From Saprospiraceae bacterium (GTDB taxonomy: Bacteria; Bacteroidota; Bacteroidia; Chitinophagales; Saprospiraceae), in NCBI GenBank assembly GCA_020850025.1, contig JADZFI010000169.1, forward strand, positions 1-5,112: a stretch of 5,112 nucleotides of DNA, in the 5' to 3' direction. Positions 1 to 5,112 of this stretch are shown here, in pieces. Made by a program: the position numbers and the translations under genes. A model generated the notes under the pieces. It did no database searches, had not been told where the DNA came from, and saw only the letters and a list, made by a program, of their open reading frames with translations. Every line of letters begins with the position of its first letter. Position 1 is the first letter of the stretch.

Positions 1-904
1 CGCCGGTTTTGACGATTTTAGAATTGACACCTACACCTATTCTGATCAAGACTTCTGTAGTCGATGGTGTAAAGCGCTCAGAACAGAATATCCATCCTTG
101 TCCATGTTTGGAGAAATATGGGAATATGCCGTTCCGATTCAAGGGTATTTTGCCGACGATCAGCCGGTTATCCGTCGCGGCTTCGACTTTGAGTTGCCCG
201 GCGTAGTGGATTTCCAGCTTTATTTTGCCATAAAGGAAGCCTTGACCAAGCCTACGGGCTGGACGGAGGGTGCTTCTAAAATCTATTACACGCTGGCGCA
301 AGACTATTTTTACAAAGACCCTTACCGGAACCTGATTATGCTGGACAACCACGATATGTCGCGTTTTTATACTCAGGTAGGAGAAAGCTTGAGCAAATTC
401 AAGACTGGAATGGCCTTCCTAATGACGACCCGGGGTATACCTCAGATATTTTATGCCACTGAAATATTGAGCACAGGAGATGGAAATAGCTGGGGAACTT
501 TCCGCAAGGATTTTCCAGGAGGCTGGCAGGGCGATGTACAGAACAAGTTCACAGACGCAGGCAGAACCCCGGAGGAGCAGGAAGCTTTTCTCTTTACACA
601 ACGATTGATACAGTATAGAAACAGCACTCCGGCACTGCAAACAGGCAAACTAATGCAGTTTGCACCCGTGGATCGCGAGCCGGAAAAAGGGGTATATGTG
701 TATTTCAGATATGATGAGGCAAAAACCATAATGGTATTGCTCAACTTTTCCAATCAACCTAAAGTGCTGAATACCAATCGATATCAGGAAAGAATGGCGG
801 GCTTCCGTCAGGCAAAAAATGTGCTTACCGGTGATGTCGTTTCAGAATTGAGTCAATTACAAATACCTGCTGAAGCACCGATGGTGTTGGAACTGATCAG
901 GTAG
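1..904 (+). CDS. GH13 alpha-amylase family protein (cyclomaltodextrinase/neopullulanase, SusA-like), C-terminal part
   Basis: Open from the left edge (first whole codon at base 2) to TAG at 902-904, giving 300 residues; the N-terminal part lies outside the window. Three GH13 conserved regions are visible. Region II is GFDDFRIDTY, with nucleophile Asp9 of the fragment (bases 26-28). Region III is FGEIW, with acid/base Glu38 (113-115). Region IV is LDNHDMSRF, with transition-state-stabilising Asp118 (353-355). GIPQIFYATEI closes the barrel. From about residue 215 a beta-rich stretch fits the C-terminal domain of cyclomaltodextrinases. The DFPGGWQGD segment is typical of the SusA/neopullulanase branch. 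Family knowledge: these enzymes hydrolyse alpha-1,4 links of maltodextrins, cyclodextrins or pullulan, usually in the periplasm or cytoplasm. All catalytic residues expected here are present, so it looks functional. Location and exact substrate cannot be told without the N-terminus. The in-frame TTG at 98 is internal to the gene, not a start. Confidence 0.93.
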   Translation, partial: AGFDDFRIDTYTYSDQDFCSRWCKALRTEYPSLSMFGEIWEYAVPIQGYFADDQPVIRRGFDFELPGVVDFQLYFAIKEALTKPTGWTEGASKIYYTLAQDYFYKDPYRNLIMLDNHDMSRFYTQVGESLSKFKTGMAFLMTTRGIPQIFYATEILSTGDGNSWGTFRKDFPGGWQGDVQNKFTDAGRTPEEQEAFLFTQRLIQYRNSTPALQTGKLMQFAPVDREPEKGVYVYFRYDEAKTIMVLLNFSNQPKVLNTNRYQERMAGFRQAKNVLTGDVVSELSQLQIPAEAPMVLELIR

Positions 905-942
905 TTTTGACTGTCCAGGTTTTCTACGCTCATCCATAAACG

Positions 943-982
943 AAACAGGAGCCATCCCGAATCTGGAATGGCTCCTGTTTTT
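943..982. terminator. Probable bidirectional intrinsic terminator between convergent genes
   Basis: A perfect 13-bp inverted repeat (943-955 and 968-980, core CAGGAGCCAT/ATGGCTCCTG) encloses a 12-nt loop. On the plus strand it runs into five T (978-982), serving the amylase gene that ends 38 bp upstream. On the minus strand the stem is followed by TTTCGTTTAT, a weaker T-rich tract, serving the dehydrogenase gene that ends 21 bp away. Position, stem strength and flanking T tracts all fit a shared terminator. Function is inferred. Confidence 0.85.
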
Positions 983-1001
983 ACAATGATTTCCGGATAT
1001 T

Positions 1002-2150
1002 TCAGCTCTTGAGCGCTTCCCGGGCAATGACCAGTTTCTGTATTTCAGAAGTGCCTTCCCCGATGGTGCAAAGCTTGGAATCGCGATAGAATTTTTCCAC
1101 CGGGAAATCTTTGGTGTAACCATATCCGCCGAATATTTGAACAGCGTCTGTGCTTACCTCCACGGATACTTCAGAGGCATAGTACTTGGCCATTGCGGCC
1201 TGCTTGGTACATTTTTCACCGGCATCCTTCATAGTGCCCGCCTGGCGGGTAAGTAATTCGGCTGCTTCAATTTTCGTAGCCATATCGGCCAGTTTAAAGG
1301 ATATAGCCTGGAAATTGGAAATCGGCTGCCCGAACTGGTGGCGTTCCTTGGCGTATTTTACGGATGCTTCATAAGCCCCCTTTGCAATCCCAAGAGCAAG
1401 AGATGCAATGCTGATCCTGCCGCCATCCAGAATCTTCATGGCCTGGATAAACCCTTCACCTTCCTGACCGAGTACCTGGTTTTGGTGAATCCGACAGTTG
1501 TCAAAGATCATTTCTGCGGTTTCGCTGGCGCGCATTCCCAGCTTGTTTTCCTTTTTACCGGCGGAGAATCCGGGGGTGCCCCTCTCCACAACAAAAGCAG
1601 TCATGCCACGACTGTCTAACAACTCTCCCGTACGGGCAATAACCACCGCAACGTGTCCGCTTTTACCGTGTGTGATCCAGGATTTGGCTCCGTTCAACAC
1701 CCAGTAATCACCGTCGCGAGCGGCCGTGCATTGCATACGCATGGCATCTGAACCTGTGTTTGGTTCAGTAAGGCCCCAGGCGCCGATCCACTGTCCGCTG
1801 GCAAGCAGTGGAAGGTATTTCCGTTTGATCTCCTCCGAGCCGAAGGACAAAATATGGTTGGTGCACAACGAATTATGGGCAGCAACGCTTAATCCGATGG
1901 AACCACAAACCCTGGAGATCTCATCAATTATGGTGATGTATTCCTGATAGCCAAGCCCGGCGCCACCGTATTCTTCAGGCACCAAAACACCGAGGAAGCC
2001 ATGTTCACCCATACGGTGAAACATTTCCATTGGAAAATATTGGGCTTCGTCCCACTCCATGATATATGGCCGGATGTGCGCTTCAGCGAAATCCTTTGCG
2101 CTTTGTCTGATGAGGTGAAGGTTGTCAATGCGATCGGCAGCTAATCCCAT
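1002..2150 (-). CDS. Acyl-CoA dehydrogenase (short/medium-chain type)
   Basis: A 382-residue flavoenzyme of normal family length. It would catalyse FAD-dependent alpha,beta-dehydrogenation of an acyl-CoA, the first step of beta-oxidation, passing electrons to electron-transferring flavoprotein in the cytoplasm. Both family signatures are present: GLTEPNTGSD (residues 126-135) and QIFGGYGYTKDFPVEKFYRD (338-357). The N-terminal helical domain covers roughly 1-120, the middle beta domain 121-230, and the C-terminal helical domain 231-382, with the flavin/dimer segment RHQFGQPISNFQ at 270-281. The catalytic base is Glu365 in IGEGTSEIQ, the position used by short- and medium-chain enzymes. The alternative base site of isovaleryl-CoA dehydrogenase appears as Gly in LDGGRIS (241-247), arguing against that activity. 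The ATG at 2150 puts a standard N-terminus in frame and has a promoter-like element just upstream. The gene stands alone and converges on the amylase gene. Chain-length preference cannot be read from sequence alone. Confidence 0.95.
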   Translation of the reverse strand: MGLAADRIDNLHLIRQSAKDFAEAHIRPYIMEWDEAQYFPMEMFHRMGEHGFLGVLVPEEYGGAGLGYQEYITIIDEISRVCGSIGLSVAAHNSLCTNHILSFGSEEIKRKYLPLLASGQWIGAWGLTEPNTGSDAMRMQCTAARDGDYWVLNGAKSWITHGKSGHVAVVIARTGELLDSRGMTAFVVERGTPGFSAGKKENKLGMRASETAEMIFDNCRIHQNQVLGQEGEGFIQAMKILDGGRISIASLALGIAKGAYEASVKYAKERHQFGQPISNFQAISFKLADMATKIEAAELLTRQAGTMKDAGEKCTKQAAMAKYYASEVSVEVSTDAVQIFGGYGYTKDFPVEKFYRDSKLCTIGEGTSEIQKLVIAREALKS

Positions 2151-2369
2151 AATATTGTTTTAATGGTGCAAAATTAGTGATGAAGGCCCAGGTTAGACCT
2201 TTGCAGGGCGCTAAAGTAAGGTGAATTCTGCTTATGAATGCCGGGAGAAGGATCGTCAGTTCTGACGGGATATCATCAAACCTTATTCCGCAGGAATTTT
2301 GCCTTGCTCTGAAACTGATTAACCCTCGTAATGTTCACGAAAATGCTATGAATACCGATTGAATATTAC
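2151..2369. other. Intergenic region with two short palindromes
   Basis: This is the largest non-coding stretch in the window, 219 bp between the exonuclease stop and the dehydrogenase start, both on the minus strand. No open frame of useful length or recognisable decayed gene is seen. It holds the candidate -7 element at 2169-2176 and two inverted repeats: CGTCAGTTCTGACG at 2254-2267 (6-bp arms, 2-nt centre) and ATTCCGCAGGAAT at 2285-2297 (5-bp arms, 3-nt centre). Neither has a T tract, so they do not look like terminators. They could be operator sites for control of the dehydrogenase gene, or chance. No terminator for the upstream operon was found here. Confidence 0.5.
2169..2176 (-). promoter_or_regulatory. 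Candidate Bacteroidota -7 promoter element for the acyl-CoA dehydrogenase gene
   Basis: Read on the minus strand this is TAATTTTG, an exact match to the TAnnTTTG -7 element of Bacteroidota primary-sigma promoters, 18 nt before the ATG at 2150. Transcription would start a few bases downstream, leaving a leader of only about 10-15 nt with no purine-rich ribosome binding site. No TTTG is seen at the expected -33 position, so this rests on the -7 match and placement alone. Confidence 0.45.
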
Positions 2370-2912
2370 TTACACATTCCAGTTCCCCAGATATTTCAGG
2401 AATAACTTGACCAGGTTTTCCGCATCTGAAATACCCCGGTGGTGCTGCCCGGAAAAAACCATGTTTTCCATCTCAACCGCTTTCTTCAGGCCAATGCCGG
2501 ATTTAAGGCGTTTCATTAACCGGTATTGCTCTTTCAGGTTGGCATGTTTTTCCGCCCAGGATTCTTCCAGTCTGTGCAATCTGCATTCAGCTATGAACAT
2601 TTTGCGGTCAAAGTTTCCCCAGGAGCAGAGCACATAGTCCTCTTCATGGATTCTGGCCCAATCCTGGAATTCTTCTATGACCTCTGGGAAGTAATTGGCC
2701 CGGTTGACATCTTTTTGTTCAATAGTAGTCAGTTGACGGCAGAAAGGCGAGAGGGTAGGGTGTACAGAGGGCCTGACAAACCGATTGAACTTGCCTCTGA
2801 TTTCTCCATAATGATTCAGTCGGTAGGCGCCAATTTCGATAATTTCCTGAACATATCCCGGCGGTATATTTTCCCAGCAGGTCGCTTCCAGGTCATATAT
2901 GATGTAGTTCAT
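2370..2912 (-). CDS. DEDDh-family 3'-5' exonuclease (ERI-1/KapD-like)
   Basis: A 180-residue protein consisting of little more than one RNase T/DnaQ-type exonuclease domain. The acidic metal-binding residues are all visible: Exo I in YDLEAT (Asp7, Glu9), Exo II in SWGNFDRKMF (Asp102), and Exo III in HHRGISDAEN (His158, Asp163). The His-x4-Asp spacing and the HRGI-DA context match the ERI-1/3'hExo and KapD branch, whose characterised members trim RNA or DNA 3' ends with two divalent metals. The likely substrate is therefore single-stranded nucleic acid 3' ends, most probably RNA; this is inference. I chose the ATG at 2912 because it overlaps the preceding transferase stop as ATGA and leads directly into the first beta strand. 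The in-frame GTG at 2942 would add ten residues with no domain content. The overlap implies translational coupling as the last gene of the operon. No signal peptide or membrane segment, so it is cytoplasmic. Confidence 0.88.
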   Translation of the reverse strand: MNYIIYDLEATCWENIPPGYVQEIIEIGAYRLNHYGEIRGKFNRFVRPSVHPTLSPFCRQLTTIEQKDVNRANYFPEVIEEFQDWARIHEEDYVLCSWGNFDRKMFIAECRLHRLEESWAEKHANLKEQYRLMKRLKSGIGLKKAVEMENMVFSGQHHRGISDAENLVKLFLKYLGNWNV

Positions 2913-3829
2913 CTCAGTCCGGTTTTGTGCAGCAAATACCACAGAAAAAGCCTGATTCTGTTCTTTTGAGCTGCGTAGAATAATTTGGTATCCAATCCTT
3001 TTATACGTTCCAGACTGGTCGGGTGTTTTAAGGGGAACGCCAAAGCTGACGCTTTAAGTCTGGCTTTGGGATCGTGATTAACGGTATGTGTGGCATCGGA
3101 AGTTCCGATGCCGGTATTTTGAACAAGGTTGTGGCAGGGCACGACCGTCAGGCCTTTTGCTGCCAGGATACTGTAAGACCAGGCATAGGCCCATGAGTTG
3201 TTTTCCCTGTGTTTGGTTGCCCGAAACTTTTCCAACATATAGGCTTGAGCCATGCCATCGTCACACAAATCCTTAATGAAGTCCTTGCTGACAAAGGTCT
3301 CAAATCCATCCAACGACAAGCTCATTTTTTTCCAGGCACGGCGCCAGCTTGCCCATCCCCAAACAAAGGTAAATTTGGAAAATATATAGCTTTCTTCGCT
3401 GTTTTTGGTCAGATGCTCTCCCAGATTGGAACCTCCGATGTGCATGACCATCTCCTCCTTTTCATAGTAATCCAGTAAAACTGCGCAGTATTGAAAAAAG
3501 CTGATGTCCGGCACGCAATCATCTTCCAGAATTATTCCCTTTTCTTCTTCGGCAAAAAACCAGTTGATCGCTCCGAATACGCCCTCTCGCAAGCCGGCAT
3601 TTTCCTTCCGGAAAAGCGTTTTTACCTCGCATGGCCAATCAATGGAAGTCAAACATTCGCGCACCGCCCGCACCTCTTTCTCATCATCTAGTCTGTTCAT
3701 CCGTGGCCCGTCGCAATGAACGTATAGCACCGCCGGGCGGATCAGCCGAAGCCGGTCCAGCACGATTTGTGTATGCTTTGGTCTGTTAAAAAGCAGCAGC
3801 AGCACCGGCGTATTAAATACTGATTCCAT
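2909..3829 (-). CDS. GT-A-type nucleotide-diphospho-sugar transferase
   Basis: A 306-residue protein resembling the sugar transferases common in O-antigen and capsule clusters (some annotated as hemolysin-activation-like). An N-terminal hydrophobic strand leads to LLLLFNRPKHT (10-20), the usual nucleotide-sugar fold start. The DXD-type metal/nucleotide site is ILEDDCVP, with Glu102-Asp103-Asp104. Family-typical WGWASWRRAW (157-166), WAYAWSYS (213-220) and NTGIGTSDATHT (238-249) follow. The C-terminus (about 291-306, RIRLFLWYLLHKTGLR) is hydrophobic and basic and may touch the inner membrane. Donor and acceptor cannot be assigned. The ATG at 3829 lies inside the end of the upstream glycosyltransferase gene (17-bp overlap), suggesting coupled translation. 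An in-frame TTG at 3838 adds three residues and is less likely. The stop overlaps the exonuclease start as ATGA. A run of CAG/CTG triplets at about 3793-3804 encodes part of the leucine run. Confidence 0.85.
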   Translation of the reverse strand: MESVFNTPVLLLLFNRPKHTQIVLDRLRLIRPAVLYVHCDGPRMNRLDDEKEVRAVRECLTSIDWPCEVKTLFRKENAGLREGVFGAINWFFAEEEKGIILEDDCVPDISFFQYCAVLLDYYEKEEMVMHIGGSNLGEHLTKNSEESYIFSKFTFVWGWASWRRAWKKMSLSLDGFETFVSKDFIKDLCDDGMAQAYMLEKFRATKHRENNSWAYAWSYSILAAKGLTVVPCHNLVQNTGIGTSDATHTVNHDPKARLKASALAFPLKHPTSLERIKGLDTKLFYAAQKNRIRLFLWYLLHKTGLR

Positions 3830-4946
3830 GCCCGGCAACGCTTTGGTAAATCTTTAAATGGTTCTCTACGCTTTTTTCCCAGGAAAAATATTCTGCCCTT
3901 TTTTTCCCGCTTTCAATTAGGCTTTTTCGTTTTTCAGGGCTTCGGAGCAAGGAAAACAAGGCTTCAGGTAAGGAGTACTTATTCCCGGTATCAAAGTACA
4001 TAGCCGATTCGCCGCCGATCTCCCGTAGTACATTTCCTTCCTGCAAGAGTACAGGACAATGACAGGCCATGGCTTCCACAACCGGCAATCCAAATCCTTC
4101 ATATAGTGAGGGAAATAAAAAACACTCCGCCTGTTGATAGGTTTGCGCCAGGGCTGCATCTGATTGAATGACAGTGTATTGCACACGACCTTCCAGTCCG
4201 AGTGAATTGATTTGATCCAATTCGGAGGTATCAAAAGCCCCACCACCCACACATTTTACATGCAGTGATTTTTCCTCTTCCAATACCGGCTGAAGTTGAT
4301 CCAGCATGGCTTTGAAGTTTTTGTACCCTTTCCTTTGCCCAACAAACAATACGTAAGGCGCATGAGTATTGCGCAATTCCATGGGTTCCGCTTTTAGCCT
4401 GTTGCCATGGTACACAACATGCACTTTGGCGGGGTCTACTTCAGGGCAAAAATGCAGTAAATCTCTTCGTGTATTTTCGGATACAGCAATAACCGCATGT
4501 GCTTTTTGGGCAAGGAGGCGCTTGTTTTCAACCACCCGGGCATCCAGGGAAAAAAATCCCTGGCTTCCATGCCCGTAAATTTCGTGGATCATATCGTGTA
4601 CGGTAATCACCCAATGCGTGCCCCTCTTTTGCACTTCAGGCAGGAAATACGGGTCGAAATAGGTTGGATGAAAAACCTGGGGTTCCAAGGTTCGCAAAGC
4701 TCGAAGCGATGCGGTTTTCCCAAGTTGAAGTTGAAGCCATTTTTTGCCTTTGAAGCCAAATGGCATAAGACTTTTTTGCTGAAAGCCTTGAAGTTTGGAC
4801 AAGTAAACATTTTCAGCAAAAAAGCGCTGGGGCAGAAACACCTCCTGCCCCAGCGACTGAAGTCCGCGTATTTGCTCAACGAAGTACCTGGAGATACCGC
4901 CATAATTTTGCCAGGAAAACACCTGGTGGTCGAACAATATACGCAT
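3813..4946 (-). CDS. GT4-family glycosyltransferase (GT-B fold)
   Basis: A 377-residue retaining glycosyltransferase of full family length. The N-terminal Rossmann domain begins MRILFDHQVFSW and carries the acceptor-side glycine motif YGGISRYF (15-22); ITVHDMIHEIYG (114-125) and VIAVSENTRRDL (152-163) are further family landmarks. The C-terminal domain starts around VLFVGQRKGYKNF (199-211), where Arg/Lys contact the donor phosphates. The EX7E motif is EGFGLPVVE (Glu283, Glu291), which binds the nucleotide-sugar. The pattern resembles mannosyltransferase-like GT4 enzymes of O-antigen and exopolysaccharide pathways, but the sugar is not determinable. It probably works at the cytoplasmic face of the inner membrane on a lipid-linked saccharide. 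The start is ATG at 4946, 8 bp after the aldolase stop, and no strong Shine-Dalgarno is visible. Its end overlaps the next transferase gene by 17 bp, so the two enzymes probably act in one pathway. Confidence 0.92.
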   Translation of the reverse strand: MRILFDHQVFSWQNYGGISRYFVEQIRGLQSLGQEVFLPQRFFAENVYLSKLQGFQQKSLMPFGFKGKKWLQLQLGKTASLRALRTLEPQVFHPTYFDPYFLPEVQKRGTHWVITVHDMIHEIYGHGSQGFFSLDARVVENKRLLAQKAHAVIAVSENTRRDLLHFCPEVDPAKVHVVYHGNRLKAEPMELRNTHAPYVLFVGQRKGYKNFKAMLDQLQPVLEEEKSLHVKCVGGGAFDTSELDQINSLGLEGRVQYTVIQSDAALAQTYQQAECFLFPSLYEGFGLPVVEAMACHCPVLLQEGNVLREIGGESAMYFDTGNKYSLPEALFSLLRSPEKRKSLIESGKKRAEYFSWEKSVENHLKIYQSVAGHGISI

Positions 4947-4954
4947 GGTAATAC

Positions 4955-5112
4955 TTAGGCCAGCTTGATACTCTTGTCGAGGTAGACATCCTGAACAGCG
5001 TTCAGCAACTGTACACCTTCCTTAAATGGTCGCTGGAAGGCTTTTCGGCCCAGGATCAGGCCCATACCTCCGGCTCTTTTGTTCACTACTGCTGTAACGA
5101 CTGCTTCTTTCA
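4955..5112 (-). CDS. Class I fructose-bisphosphate aldolase (DhnA/FbaB type), C-terminal fragment
   Basis: Only the last 51 residues are in the window (first whole codon ends at base 5110; TAA at 4955-4957); the rest continues past the right edge. The frame reads KEAVVTAVVNKRAGGMGLI, then LGRKAFQRPFKEGVQLLNAV, ending in DVYLDKSIKLA. The glycine-rich stretch followed by GRKAFQRP is the phosphate-binding end of the TIM barrel in DhnA-type class I aldolases. The Schiff-base lysine lies upstream, outside the window. Family knowledge: these cytoplasmic enzymes cleave or form fructose-1,6-bisphosphate in glycolysis and gluconeogenesis. The stop is 8 bp before the GT4 start, so the gene is probably cotranscribed with it and any operon promoter lies off the window. 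A related aldolase with another ketose-phosphate substrate cannot be excluded from this fragment. Confidence 0.85.
   Translation of the reverse strand, partial: KEAVVTAVVNKRAGGMGLILGRKAFQRPFKEGVQLLNAVQDVYLDKSIKLA

Noticed and set aside
98..904. A separate shorter gene starting at the TTG at base 98
   Set aside because: The same frame is open to the left edge and upstream codons encode the GH13 region II motif with the catalytic nucleophile, so base 98 is internal to the amylase gene.
2151..2369. A remnant gene, small RNA or riboswitch in the intergenic region
   Set aside because: Frames are broken by stops and show no family similarity I recognise, and no long stable hairpin or terminator is present to support an RNA gene.
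2910..2942. GTG at 2942 as the exonuclease start
   Set aside because: The extra ten residues carry no family sequence, and the ATG at 2912 gives the ATGA overlap and starts right at the first beta strand.
2526..2969. A 147-codon plus-strand open frame opposite the exonuclease gene
   Set aside because: It is antisense to a clear DEDDh nuclease with intact motifs, and its translation resembles no known family.
3791..3806. GCA/CAG triplet repeat as a phase-variable tract
   Set aside because: It has only about four units, is in frame, encodes hydrophobic core leucines, and changes by whole codons, so it would not switch the gene on or off.
3827..3838. TTG at 3838 as the start of the GT-A transferase
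   Set aside because: The ATG three codons later is the more common start and loses no conserved sequence; the difference is only three residues.
4497..4958. A 153-codon plus-strand open frame opposite the GT4 gene
   Set aside because: It mirrors the strongly supported glycosyltransferase on the other strand and has no domain features or initiation signals.

Overview
The window looks like a Bacteroidota chromosome, probably a Cytophagia, Chitinophagia or Saprospiria relative rather than Bacteroides. This is inferred from three things: a SusA/cyclomaltodextrinase-type amylase, a DhnA-type class I fructose-bisphosphate aldolase, and a TAnnTTTG-type -7 promoter element with no obvious Shine-Dalgarno sequences. 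Base composition is moderate by eye. No RNA gene, insertion sequence, integrase, CRISPR array or attachment site is visible, so this is ordinary chromosomal sequence.

Layout. On the plus strand, bases 1-904 hold the 3' two-thirds or so of a GH13 amylase gene cut by the left edge. Everything after it is on the minus strand. An acyl-CoA dehydrogenase gene (1002-2150) converges on the amylase, and the 97 bp between them hold a strong hairpin that can terminate both. A 219-bp intergenic region (2151-2369) separates the dehydrogenase from the next block and carries its probable promoter and two short palindromes.

The rest (2370-5112) is one tight minus-strand block. In transcription order it holds: the 3' end of a class I fructose-bisphosphate aldolase gene cut by the right edge; 8 bp later a GT4 (GT-B fold) glycosyltransferase; a GT-A-type sugar transferase overlapping it by 17 bp; and a DEDDh 3'-5' exonuclease starting on an ATGA overlap with the transferase stop. 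The spacing strongly suggests one operon.

The two glycosyltransferases probably act together on a surface glycan or lipid-linked saccharide. The aldolase is central carbon metabolism, and the exonuclease has no evident link to glycan synthesis beyond its position. The amylase (maltodextrin degradation) and the acyl-CoA dehydrogenase (fatty-acyl-CoA oxidation) are independent neighbours. I see no convincing new biological system. The least ordinary feature is the translationally coupled nuclease at the end of a glycosyltransferase operon.
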